64,000 nucleotides of DNA, from positions 1 through 64,000 of the forward strand of contig JAIYAV010000095.1 in assembly GCA_027488855.1 (NCBI GenBank). The letters run 5' to 3'. The position numbers were made by a program, and so were the translations under genes. Below, piece after piece: positions 28,834-38,800 of the stretch; positions within the stretch are counted from its first letter, which is position 1; every line of letters begins with the position of its first letter. The notes below the pieces were generated by a model. The model saw only the letters and a list, made by a program, of their open reading frames with translations, was not told the DNA's origin and ran no database searches. Origin of the DNA: Saprospiraceae bacterium (GTDB lineage Bacteria; Bacteroidota; Bacteroidia; Chitinophagales; Saprospiraceae).

Positions 28834-29853
28834 TTAGATGAAACTAAAGATAGCGCCATAAACGACCACCAATATAATGGCCAGGGGCATCAGTACCTGC
28901 CAACCCAAATGCATGAGTTGATCGTAGCGGAAACGTGGAATCGTCCACCGAATCCACATGAAAAAGAAAATGAAGAAGATGATTTTGGCAAAAAGCACCC
29001 CCACACCGACCAGAACGGCCACACCTGCGGGCAACAAACTCATGCCCGGGAAGTGGTAACCGCCAAAAAACAGGGTTGAAATCACTGCGGAAGACGCAAA
29101 CATGTTGACGTATTCTGAAAACAGGAAGAAACCCAATTTCATACTGGTGTATTCGGTGTGGTAACCACCAACCAATTCTGTTTCACATTCTGGAAGATCG
29201 AATGGCGTCCGATTGGTTTCTGCAAAAGCACAGATCAGGAAGATCAAAAAACCAAGAGGATATTTAAAGATATTCCAAACTTCATGTTGAGATTCAACAA
29301 TGGCGCTCATTTGTAAAGATTCACTGCCCAGAATAATCGGGATGATGGACAAACCCATCGCCAATTCATAACTGATCATTTGGGAGGAAGCCCGCACGGC
29401 ACCCAACAAGGAATACTTGTTGTTGGAAGACCAACCACCGATCAAAATGCCATAGACACCGAGGGAAACTACGCCAAAAACGTAAAGAATTCCTACATTG
29501 ATGTCGGCAATTTGTAGCGCATATTTTTGTCCCCCGATTTCGAAATATTTAGGACTCCAGGGAATTACTGCACTGGTCATCAAGGCCGTCAGCATCGCAA
29601 TACTAGGACCGAGAATGAACAGAATGCGGTTGGAACCCGTTGGACGGTGTTCTTCCTTAAAGATCATTTTGACCCCATCGGCAATGGGTTGCAGCAAGCC
29701 CAAGGGACCCGCCCGGTTGGGGCCGATCCGATCTTGCATGAATGCCGCAACTTTGCGCTCAAAATAAGTGCTGTAAGCAGCAATGCCCAGGGTGATCACA
29801 AACAGGATCGCGGCCAGAGCTAGCTTGAAAGTAATTACAGATGCTAGTATCAT
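28834..29853 (-). CDS. nuoH: NADH-quinone oxidoreductase subunit H
   Basis: ERKVAAFMQDRIGPNRAGPLGLLQPIADGVKMIFKEE; FAETNRTPFDLPECETELVGGYHTEYTSM. Confidence 0.97.
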   Translation of the reverse strand: MILASVITFKLALAAILFVITLGIAAYSTYFERKVAAFMQDRIGPNRAGPLGLLQPIADGVKMIFKEEHRPTGSNRILFILGPSIAMLTALMTSAVIPWSPKYFEIGGQKYALQIADINVGILYVFGVVSLGVYGILIGGWSSNNKYSLLGAVRASSQMISYELAMGLSIIPIILGSESLQMSAIVESQHEVWNIFKYPLGFLIFLICAFAETNRTPFDLPECETELVGGYHTEYTSMKLGFFLFSEYVNMFASSAVISTLFFGGYHFPGMSLLPAGVAVLVGVGVLFAKIIFFIFFFMWIRWTIPRFRYDQLMHLGWQVLMPLAIILVVVYGAIFSFI

Positions 29854-30800
29854 TGCGCTGCTTCAATTTGAGGATGAACAACATCCAATTCGTAAGGCAA
29901 ATGATTTTGGGCAATGACCGAATGGGTATCAATTCGGCGTGGGCCTTCAATCACCCAATCTGATTTTTGCTTGGTTTCAAAGCGGCAGGTGTTGCAGATG
30001 AATTCTTCTACCTCACCATACTTGTCTTTTCTTCCGGTTACCCGCAGTACTTCTTCGCCCTGGAACCACAGGGTCACCTTGCCACTACACTTGTCGCAAT
30101 TGCGATGTGCATTCACTGGTTTGGTGAACCATACCCGGCTTTTGAAGCGGAAGGTTTTATCTGTCAATGCTCCTACTGGACAAACGTCGATGACGTTGCC
30201 AGAGAAGTCGTTGTCAATCACATTTTGAATGTAAGTGCTGATTTCGGCGGCATCTCCACGGTTGATGATCCCATGGCGACGTTCATTGGTCAATTGATCA
30301 GCGGTATATACGCAGCGGTAGCACAAGATGCAACGGGTCATGTGCAGCTGAATATAAGGGCCGATGTCAATTTTATCAAAAGTTCGACGGCCAAAATCAT
30401 ACCGAGTAGTAGCTGCACCATGCTCGTAGGAGAGATCCTGCAAGTGGCACTCGCCCGCCTGGTCACAAACCGGACAGTCCAGTGGGTGGTTGATTAACAA
30501 CAGTTCTACTATTCCCTTTCGTGCTTCGATGACTTCAGGCGAAGTGACGTTTTCTACCACCATGCCATCCGCAATTTGGGTACAGCAGGAGGCGACCAGT
30601 TTGGGCATCCCCCGAGGGTTTTGTTCCGAAGATTTGGTCACTTTTACCAAACAGACCCGGCATTTGCCTCCACTGCCTTGCAGCTTGGAATAGTAGCACA
30701 TGGCAGGTGGCACGTTTTCTCCGATCATCCTGGCTGCATTCAGGATGGTGGTACCGGGTGCTACGTCGATGGTGATGTTGTCGATGGTTACCTTTGGCAT
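29850..30800 (-). CDS. nuoG: Short NuoG-like 2Fe-2S/4Fe-4S iron-sulfur protein (316 aa)
   Basis: CYYSKLQGSGGKCRVC, CPVCDQAGECHLQD, CILCYRCV, CDKC…CNTC; no long molybdopterin-type domain. Confidence 0.9.
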   Translation of the reverse strand: MPKVTIDNITIDVAPGTTILNAARMIGENVPPAMCYYSKLQGSGGKCRVCLVKVTKSSEQNPRGMPKLVASCCTQIADGMVVENVTSPEVIEARKGIVELLLINHPLDCPVCDQAGECHLQDLSYEHGAATTRYDFGRRTFDKIDIGPYIQLHMTRCILCYRCVYTADQLTNERRHGIINRGDAAEISTYIQNVIDNDFSGNVIDVCPVGALTDKTFRFKSRVWFTKPVNAHRNCDKCSGKVTLWFQGEEVLRVTGRKDKYGEVEEFICNTCRFETKQKSDWVIEGPRRIDTHSVIAQNHLPYELDVVHPQIEAAQ

Positions 30801-30815
30801 TCGCTTATGCTTGTA

Positions 30816-30874
30816 CCACGAATAAATTCGTGGGCTATGTTTGTTATGTTGCCTCCCACGGATGAATCCGTGGG
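30816..30874. repeat. Two CCCACGAATGAATTCGTGGG-type palindromes between nuoG and nuoF
   Basis: ccacgaat-aa-attcgtggg (30816-30834) and cccacggat-ga-atccgtggg (30855-30874). Confidence 0.9.
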
Positions 30875-30909
30875 TTGGCGTTGTTGGGACAACCCTATGT
30901 GGTTGCCCT

Positions 30910-32268
30910 TTACGCGGTTACCTGTTCAATCGGTTCAGCGGAGCGACCCATGCCGTAATTGCGGCGGGTGGCTTCCTGAGGTTGGAGGACGTGCCACTCA
31001 AATTCATCACGGAAGTGACGAATGGCAGCAGCTACCGGCCAGGCCGAAGCATCTCCAAATGGACAGATGGTATTGCCTTCAATTTTGCGTTGTACGTCCC
31101 ACAGCAGGTCGATGTCTTCCATGCGACCGTGACCGTGTTCCAGGCGGTGCAGGATTTTCTCCATCCAACCCGTACCTTCCCGACAAGGGCTACACTGGCC
31201 GCAAGATTCGTGATGGTAAAAGCGGGAGAAATTCCAGGTATTGCGCACCACACATTGGTCCTCATCAAATACGATGAAGCCACCTGAGCCCAGCATACTG
31301 CCGGTGGCAAAACCACCATCGGCCAGCGACTCATAGCTCATCAGGCGTGGCTCACCTTTGGCGGTTGTTGTGATCAGGCGATTGGGCAGAATGGGCACCG
31401 AAGATCCACCCGGCACGAGTGCCTTGAGTTGTTTCCCTCCTTTAATGCCCCCACAATATTCGTCGGAGTAGATGAATTCCTCAACTGGAACCCCCAATTC
31501 AATTTCGTATACCCCAGGTTTGTTGATGTTGCCACAAGCAGAAATCAACTTGGTGCCAGTACTGGCTCCGATGCCGATTTTGGCGTAAGCCTCGCCTCCT
31601 TCATTGATGATGAAAGGGACTTTACAAATGGTTTCAACGTTGTTGACGATGGTTGGGCAGCCCCACAAACCTTCTACGGCTGGGAAGGGGGGTTTGATGC
31701 GGGGATTGCCCCGTTTGCCTTCCAGCGATTCTATCAAAGCGGTTTCTTCACCACAGATATAGGCACCTCCACCTGGGTGGACGTGTAGATCTAGCGAATA
31801 GCTGGTACCCAGGATGTTTTCACCCAGGTATCCTTTGGCATAAGCTTCATCGATGGCCTGCTGCAGGATGTGCAGAATGTACATGTACTCCCCACGGATA
31901 TAGATGTAGGCAGTACGTACGCCCAGTGCAAAACTGGAAGCAATCATACCCTCGACCAACAGGTGAGGGATTTTTTCCATCAAAAGTCTATCCTTAAAGG
32001 TGCCAGGTTCTGATTCATCGGCATTGCAGAGCAGGTAACGAGGTTTGTCGCTGCCTTTAAAAATAAAGCTCCACTTCATGCCCGTTGGAAAACCCGCACC
32101 ACCACGGCCACGCAAACCAGATTTTTTCACTTCTTCAGTGACTTCGTCGGGTTGCATTTTTTTCAATGCTTTTTCCACCGCACGGTATCCACCGTTTTTG
32201 ATGTACCCTTCAATCCCCGTGATTTCGGGTTTATGGATGTGCTCGGTCAATATTTTCAACCTACTCAT
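30910..32268 (-). CDS. nuoF: NADH-quinone oxidoreductase subunit F
   Basis: SGLRGRGGAGFPTGMKWSF; HESCGQCSPCREGTGWM. Confidence 0.97.
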   Translation of the reverse strand: MSRLKILTEHIHKPEITGIEGYIKNGGYRAVEKALKKMQPDEVTEEVKKSGLRGRGGAGFPTGMKWSFIFKGSDKPRYLLCNADESEPGTFKDRLLMEKIPHLLVEGMIASSFALGVRTAYIYIRGEYMYILHILQQAIDEAYAKGYLGENILGTSYSLDLHVHPGGGAYICGEETALIESLEGKRGNPRIKPPFPAVEGLWGCPTIVNNVETICKVPFIINEGGEAYAKIGIGASTGTKLISACGNINKPGVYEIELGVPVEEFIYSDEYCGGIKGGKQLKALVPGGSSVPILPNRLITTTAKGEPRLMSYESLADGGFATGSMLGSGGFIVFDEDQCVVRNTWNFSRFYHHESCGQCSPCREGTGWMEKILHRLEHGHGRMEDIDLLWDVQRKIEGNTICPFGDASAWPVAAAIRHFRDEFEWHVLQPQEATRRNYGMGRSAEPIEQVTA

Positions 32269-32774
32269 AGCTGTGTGGCGTTTTGTCTGAAGGCTTCCAA
32301 TAGTTGGTCAATCTTCTCCTCGGTCAAAAACTCGTGGTATTTTTCACCCACTTGCATCATTGGCGCGTAACCGCAAGCCCCAAGGCATTCCACCGTTTTG
32401 ATGGTGAACATCCCATCCGGAGTAGTTTCTCCATCTTGGATGTTTAACTTTTGTTCCAGGTACTTCACAATGTTGTCGGAGCCAACCAGCATACAAGGCC
32501 CGGTACGGCATACTTCCAACACGTTTCTGCCAACGGGATGCACGTGAAACATGGTGTAAAAAGTAGCCACTTCATACACCTCGATGTGCTGAATATCGAG
32601 CAACCCAGCTACATAGTCCATTACCTCTACGCTGATCCAACCAAAGTCTTTTTGGGCCAGGTGCAGAATGGGCAAAATGGCCGACTTCTGCTTTCCTTCC
32701 GGGTAACGCTTCAGTAGCGTTTGAACCTGGGCCAGACGTTCTGGTGAAAAAGTTATGTTTTGTGTCTCGATCAT
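32265..32774 (-). CDS. nuoE: NADH-quinone oxidoreductase subunit E
   Basis: EVCRTGPCMLVGSDNIVKYLEQKL…VECLGACGYAPMMQVGE. Confidence 0.97.
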   Translation of the reverse strand: MIETQNITFSPERLAQVQTLLKRYPEGKQKSAILPILHLAQKDFGWISVEVMDYVAGLLDIQHIEVYEVATFYTMFHVHPVGRNVLEVCRTGPCMLVGSDNIVKYLEQKLNIQDGETTPDGMFTIKTVECLGACGYAPMMQVGEKYHEFLTEEKIDQLLEAFRQNATQL

Positions 32775-32777
32775 TGG

Positions 32778-33992
32778 TTATGCATCTAATTCACCCGCAA
32801 TCACGTTCATGCTACTCATCGTCAGGATGGCGTCTGAAAGCATCGAACCTTTGATCATTTCGGGAAAAGCCTGGTAATAAATAAAGCAGGGGCGACGGAA
32901 GTGCAGGCGATAGGGTTGACGGCCACCATCGCTGATGAGGTAGAAACCCAATTCACCGTTGCCACCTTCCACTGCGTGGTAAACTTCACCTTTGGGTATA
33001 TCTACTTCACCCATCACAATTTTGAAGTGCCAAATCAGGGCCTCCATTTTGGTATAAACGTCCTGCTTTGGAGGCAGGTAAAATTCAGGTACGGGAGCGA
33101 AATATTCGCCTTGGGGCATGGCCATCAATTTGGCGTAAGCTTGCTCAATGATGCTCAAACTTTGCCAAATTTCTTCATTGCGCACACAGAAGCGGTCGTA
33201 AACGTCCCCTGATTGACCGATCGGAATGATGAAGTCGAAATCTTGGTAGGAAGAGTAAGGATTCATCACCCGCACATCATAGTCCAAACCAGCAGCGCGT
33301 AGGTTGGGGCCGGTAAAACCATAATTCAACGCGTCTTCCACACTAATGCCACCTACCCCAATGGTACGATCCATAAAGATGCGGTTGCGGGACAACAAGC
33401 CTTCGAATTCTTTCCAAACTTTAGGAAATTCATCCAAAAACTTGCGGATTTTACCCATCACCCTATCGTCAAAGTCGCGTTCGAAGCCACCAATACGACC
33501 AATATTGGTAGTGAGTCGAGAACCACAAATTTCTTCGTAAATTTCGTAAACATGTTCCCGTTGTTGAAACACGTATACAAAGCCAGTTAAAGCTCCTGTA
33601 TCAACCCCGACGACGCTGTTACAAATCAAGTGATCGGTAATGCGCGCCAACTCCATAATGATCACCCGCATGTAATCCACCCGTTTTGGCGTTTGAACAC
33701 CCAGGAGTTTTTCTACAGTCAAGTGCCAGCCAATGTTGTTGATTGGAGAGGAACAGTAGTTGAGTCGGTCCGTAATGGGGGTGACTTGATAAAATGGCCG
33801 GTGCTCTGCCAATTTTTCAAAAGCGCGGTGAATGTAGCCAATGGTGGCTTCACCGGATACGATGTATTCGCCATCCATTTGCAGCACGTTTTGGAAAATA
33901 CCGTGCGTTGCGGGGTGGGTAGGACCGAGGTTAAGCGTATTGTACTGCTTTTCCTCCTGAAGTCCGGGTGGAGTGGTTTGCAATGTATCCAT
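32778..33992 (-). CDS. nuoD: NADH-quinone oxidoreductase subunit D
   Basis: LNLGPTHPATHGIFQNVLQMDGE; IGGFERDFDDRVMGK. Confidence 0.97.
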   Translation of the reverse strand: MDTLQTTPPGLQEEKQYNTLNLGPTHPATHGIFQNVLQMDGEYIVSGEATIGYIHRAFEKLAEHRPFYQVTPITDRLNYCSSPINNIGWHLTVEKLLGVQTPKRVDYMRVIIMELARITDHLICNSVVGVDTGALTGFVYVFQQREHVYEIYEEICGSRLTTNIGRIGGFERDFDDRVMGKIRKFLDEFPKVWKEFEGLLSRNRIFMDRTIGVGGISVEDALNYGFTGPNLRAAGLDYDVRVMNPYSSYQDFDFIIPIGQSGDVYDRFCVRNEEIWQSLSIIEQAYAKLMAMPQGEYFAPVPEFYLPPKQDVYTKMEALIWHFKIVMGEVDIPKGEVYHAVEGGNGELGFYLISDGGRQPYRLHFRRPCFIYYQAFPEMIKGSMLSDAILTMSSMNVIAGELDA

Positions 33993-34504
33993 TAGCGGCC
34001 AAAATATTTGTCGTCCTTGTCGGTGCGGGTTCCATCTTCGAGTGGATACTGCTTCAACAAAGGATGATAGTCCATATCGTCAACATTCAGGATGCGGCGC
34101 AAATCAGGGTGCCCGGTAAACCGAATGCCAAAAAAATCGAAAGTTTCTCTTTCCATCCAGTTGGCAGCTTTGAACACTGTCGTAGCGGTAGGCACTACTG
34201 GGTCATTGGCTGGAAAAAAGGTACGCAAGCGCAAACGAACGTTGTGCACCAGGCTATGCAAGTGGTAAATAACGCCCAACTCTTGCCCGCTCTGTTCAGG
34301 AAAATGGACACCACAAAGATCAGTCATGAAAATGAACTGGAACACAGCATCTTCCTTAAGCCATTTGATGATGTCGATCACGTCTTCACGCGGCACGTTC
34401 AACGAGAGCAGACCAAATGGTTCATCATGGCTAAGAATTTTACCCGGGAATTGGGCTGAAAGTCTTTCCACAATTGATTCGTGGGTAATATCGGTAGCAG
34501 TCAT
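33992..34504 (-). CDS. nuoC: NADH-quinone oxidoreductase subunit C
   Basis: ANWMERETFDFFGIRFTGHPDLRRIL. Confidence 0.96.
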   Translation of the reverse strand: MTATDITHESIVERLSAQFPGKILSHDEPFGLLSLNVPREDVIDIIKWLKEDAVFQFIFMTDLCGVHFPEQSGQELGVIYHLHSLVHNVRLRLRTFFPANDPVVPTATTVFKAANWMERETFDFFGIRFTGHPDLRRILNVDDMDYHPLLKQYPLEDGTRTDKDDKYFGR

Positions 34505-34516
34505 AATGGACTTCGA

Positions 34517-35056
34517 TTATTCAATGCCGTAAGAATTCAACAATTGTTGGTATTCATCACTATTGCGGCGGCGCAAAGATTCGTTTTTAATCAATTCCTG
34601 GATCTTCATCACCCCGTCAATGATGGCTTCTGGGGTAGGAGGGCAACCTGGTACATACACATCTACTGGAATCACCTTATCGATGCCCTGCAAAACGCTG
34701 TAGGTATCAAAAATTCCTCCCGATGAAGCACAAGCACCTACGGACAAAACCCAACGGGGCTCAGCCATTTGCAGATAAACCTGCTTGAGTACTGGCCCCA
34801 TCTTTTTAGCGATGGTACCCATCACCATCAGCAAATCGGCCTGGCGCGGGGAAAAGCTAAGGCGTTCGGAACCAAAACGGGCCAAATCATAATGTGCACC
34901 CATGGTTGCCATAAACTCGATGCCGCAGCAAGAAGTAGCAAAGGGAAGTGGCCAAATGGAGTTGGCACGAGCCAAACCAATGGCTTTATCAAATGAAGTG
35001 GCAAAAAAACCTTGTCCGGTGTGACCTTCGGGACCTTCAACCAGTTTAACAGCCAT
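34517..35056 (-). CDS. nuoB: NADH-quinone oxidoreductase subunit B (start trimmed from 35143 to MAVKLVEG)
   Basis: [46 protein letters not shown]. Confidence 0.96.
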   Translation of the reverse strand: MAVKLVEGPEGHTGQGFFATSFDKAIGLARANSIWPLPFATSCCGIEFMATMGAHYDLARFGSERLSFSPRQADLLMVMGTIAKKMGPVLKQVYLQMAEPRWVLSVGACASSGGIFDTYSVLQGIDKVIPVDVYVPGCPPTPEAIIDGVMKIQELIKNESLRRRNSDEYQQLLNSYGIE

Positions 35057-35061
35057 TATTG

Positions 35062-35096
35062 TTGAATTATGAGTGATGAGTGGTGAGTGATGAATC
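35062..35096. repeat. Low-complexity ATGAGTGATGAGTGGTGAGTGATGA repeat between nuoA and nuoB
   Basis: gaattatgagtgatgagtggtgagtgatgaatc. Confidence 0.6.
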
Positions 35097-35121
35097 AAAC
35101 ACAACTCTGCTTGTTTTCGAA

Positions 35122-35496
35122 TTAAATTTGCCCTTTTTCCCAATTAAGGGCGCCTTTTTTCAAAACATAAAGGTAGCCTAAGAACAAGGGGGCAATGAAG
35201 AGCAGCATCTTCAAGTAGCCTGCTCCACCCAATTCCTTAAAATTGACTGCCCAGGGATAAAAAAAGATCACCTCCACGTCAAACAAAACGAAGAGGATGG
35301 CAGTCAGGAAATACTTGATGGAAAAAGGCAAACGAGCGTTACCTACCGATTCAACCCCACACTCAAATGCCTCGGCTTTTTGAGCGGTGTAACGCTTGGG
35401 CCCCAACATGTGAGTGGCCACCATTGTAGTGACAACGAAACCTCCGGCTACCAGCAGTTGAATCAAAATTGCGATGTAATCAAATTGACTCTCCAT
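35122..35496 (-). CDS. nuoA: NADH-quinone oxidoreductase subunit A
   Basis: [42 protein letters not shown]. Confidence 0.97.
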   Translation of the reverse strand: MESQFDYIAILIQLLVAGGFVVTTMVATHMLGPKRYTAQKAEAFECGVESVGNARLPFSIKYFLTAILFVLFDVEVIFFYPWAVNFKELGGAGYLKMLLFIAPLFLGYLYVLKKGALNWEKGQI

Positions 35497-35545
35497 AGTT
35501 CAAATGTGTTTGGGCGATTGCCATTGCAACAATTGGCACCGACAA

Positions 35546-35565
35546 TCCATGAATTTATTCGTGGG
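35546..35565. repeat. Degenerate CCCACGAATGAATTCGTGGG-type palindrome upstream of nuoA
   Basis: tccatgaat-tt-attcgtggga. Confidence 0.7.
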
Positions 35566-35825
35566 ACAGTGCAACTTGTTCAGTCAAAATTGTGTCAATG
35601 GGAATTCGGAAGCAAAAGTATCAAAGCATTTTGAAATTATTAACAGTATTGCAAAGTAAAGGTTTGCAATGATTTTATTTGTACGAAGTCTAAATAAATA
35701 AATCAAAGCACTGATTGCTAATGACTTGTATTTTCAATCGATACTGAAAATACAGTTTGATTTGGAAAAAAAACCAAAAGCGGAATAAAATGTGGAAGAT
35801 TGGCGAAGTGTTAGAATAAGGTTTG

Positions 35826-35859
35826 CAAAAAAAAACAGCCCAAGGAGAGCTCCTTGGGC
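35826..35859 (-). terminator. Rho-independent terminator downstream of the giant T9SS gene
   Basis: gcccaaggag-ag-ctccttgggc followed on the minus strand by a T-run. Confidence 0.85.
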
Positions 35860-35889
35860 CGTTTAATGTGCAATGAGACTTTATAAACC

Positions 35890-38800
35890 TTAACGGTTCA
35901 ACAGAATCATCTTCTTGGTATCGGTAAAGTCAGCGGTTTCGAGGGTGTAGTACAACACCCCGCTGGCTCTCAAATCAGCTTGCTTCAGGATCACCTTGTT
36001 TTCCCCTTTGACATAATTGCCCTCCAGGCGGTACACCAAACTTCCTTTGGTATCGCGGATGGTCAATGTGCCTTTGGCGGCCTTCGGCAGATAGAACCCG
36101 ATGAGGGTTTCATCCTGGAAGGGGTTGGGCGTATTCTGGCGCAGTACAGCAAGGTCTTGAGTGACATCGGCACCAAAGCTGAGCTTGACACCGATGGACT
36201 CATTTTGCTTATCGTAAGCTTCGGCAGGAGTGAGGCGGCTGCTGATGTTCAGCACTTCGCTCAATTTCACTCCCGTTTTGGCTTTCAATTTCAAGGTGAA
36301 CAGTAACTCGTTGCCAGCGGCATTGAGGGTACTGCCGAGGTTCCAGCTGGTGGTGATGGCACCTTTGTCCTTGAAGATTCCAAAGTTATCCGCCTTGGCT
36401 ATTCCGTACTCAATGCCTTCCAACTCAACGGCATTCAGGTCATAGTTCAGTGTGAACTGGTAACCCTGAATGTTTTGCAAGTCTTTGGCACGGATGGCAA
36501 TATTGTATTGAGTGTTGGCCTTCATGGCTACTTCTTCCGCGTTCAACAGCATCGTGCGGTCGGTACGGATTTCGGTAGCAGCTAGACCAGTGGTGGTTGC
36601 GGCATTGCCATTGACATCACCCATTTTGACTGCGATGAAGTCGGCTTTGACATTACCAACCAGGTCATTGACATTGACTACCTCTGGATACTCAGCCGTG
36701 AATGGGTTTTGAGCATCTGGGAACTTGTAGGTCGCATCAATGAATTTCCAGCTAGGTACATTGTTGAACTTGGTATCAATTTGCAGGATCAACTTGCGAA
36801 TCTGGATCATGTCCAGGGTACTGATCGACTTGGAGTTGTTGACATCAGCAGCAATCATGCGGTATGCGCCTTCCAGCGGCTTCACCCCTAGGATGTGCTT
36901 TTGAATCAAAACAAGGTCGAAAGTAGATACCCCGTTGAGGTGATCCTTATCCAATTGAGCACTTACACTGAAGTCACTTCCTTTCACCAGCGAGTTGAAG
37001 GTGAAGGTACCTACTGCAGGAGTATTGTACTTCATGGTTGCGGCACCACTCAGGTCGACTTGTACACCCAAGACTGGTTCAGCTTCGTCGGTGGTGATCA
37101 AACCAGAGATGCTACCCAGGTCTACATTGCCCGAACCACCGCAAACTTTACGGTTGTCCTGTACTTCAATGTAGGTTACACAGAAGTCGTGGTTACCCGC
37201 ATTGTCCCAGGCGTGCAATTCAACCAGGATGTTTTTGCCCGCGTCAGCACAAGTAAGCGGCAAGCTAGTCTGCGCCTCAAGCACTGGGCTACCCACCCGG
37301 TTGATGGAGTACTTGGTGACCAGTTTTGCACCTGCTGCATTGGTTTCGGTACCTTGGCCGTTGCAATCGTAGATTTTGGAAGCTACGAAGTCACTAGCCC
37401 ACACGGTCATCATGCCAGCACCTGCGCCATTAGGCATCAATTCGGTACTCAAACCATTGATACAAATCGGAGCCGGAGCCTTACAGTCTTCGACGGTGAA
37501 AGGAATCCGAGTAGGCTCACTCAGGTTACCACACTCGTCACGAACCACCACGATCAGGTCATGTTTGCCTTGTGGCAAGTTGCTGACGTTGATCTCGAAC
37601 TGGCCACCCGCCAATGCTTTGGTACTCCAGCGAGGAGTAGCGTAGAAAATCATGCTGCCTGCATTCCGAGTTTGGAACGGAGCAATCATCAAGTATTGGG
37701 TTTCGAGGGTCACTTCGTTGCTGCAGTTGTCCTTACCTGTAACGATCATTTTGATGTTGGCCAGGCAATCGCCACCTTCGCGGATGCAGAACTTGGCTGG
37801 ATCAGCGGTTACGACTGGTTTCACTTCGTCGTATACCTTGATGATCTGGGTATACATGAAGGAGTGGTAGAACTCACCCACGGGCAAACCATAAGGATTG
37901 TCGCGGAAAGCATCTGCGCAGAATGGAGGCACAAAGGCTTCATCGTTACCAGAAAGCACTTTGCCATCACTGAGTGTAATTGTTGGGACTTCATCCACAG
38001 TCTCGTCCAAAGACAGGTAGAACTCTTCACGTTGGTTTCTGTCTTTGTCGCGCACCAGCACATAGATTGGCTTTTTGCCGTATTCGTTGTAAGCACGATC
38101 AACCACATAAACGCTGCCTTGCTGCATTGGATCACCACAACGATCATCGTAAGCACACCAGTCGATGACGGTGTAGGTACGGAAGATTTTGTAGCACTCT
38201 GTATCAGAAGCATCGTAGCGCTTATCACTAACGTTGACTGCGAGGATGTCACAACCCAACTCTTTAACGAAGGCGGTATCGATCACAGGTACTTTGCAGT
38301 CGCGTTGATCTACGTCTTTAGGGAAGCAGATGTTGTATTCGCGAACCGGTAGCACCCGGATGATTTGTTTGCAAGTCGTGGTGATTGGTCCCTTCGCCGT
38401 TTGTTTGGTCAATACCCAAATCCGCTCAATGGTACCAGCGCCACACTTCAAGCGTTTCACCGTACTGTATGCGGTATCTGCTTGGATACAAACTGCACCG
38501 CTGTTGATGATGACATCACCAAACACTCTGGCTGATTTTACTCTATCGTCAATAAACTCGAGGTTCTTATCATTGCAATAGATGCTAACTTCCCAAGGAG
38601 CAAGACATTGAATTGGCGTTTTGTCGTCCACTTGGATGTTGTTCCAGCAGTAGTTGCGGTTGCCAAATTTGTCCTGAGCCCAAAGTTCAACCATCAGCGC
38701 ACTTCCATCACAGCAGAAGAACGGAATGGTATCCATCAATGGCGTCATGATCATGCCCGATCCATTACCAGCCGCTGGTGGGTTCTTCGTGAAGTATTCA

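Noticed and set aside
35600-35830. nuo operon promoter at CAAAAGTA (35613-35620)
   Set aside because: Matches TAnnTTTG on the minus strand, but no -33 element at a suitable distance; too weak to call.
36895-38352. 485-aa plus-strand ORF, plus 41164-41955 and 43243-44025
   Set aside because: Antisense to the giant T9SS gene, which has strong domain evidence; treated as shadow ORFs.
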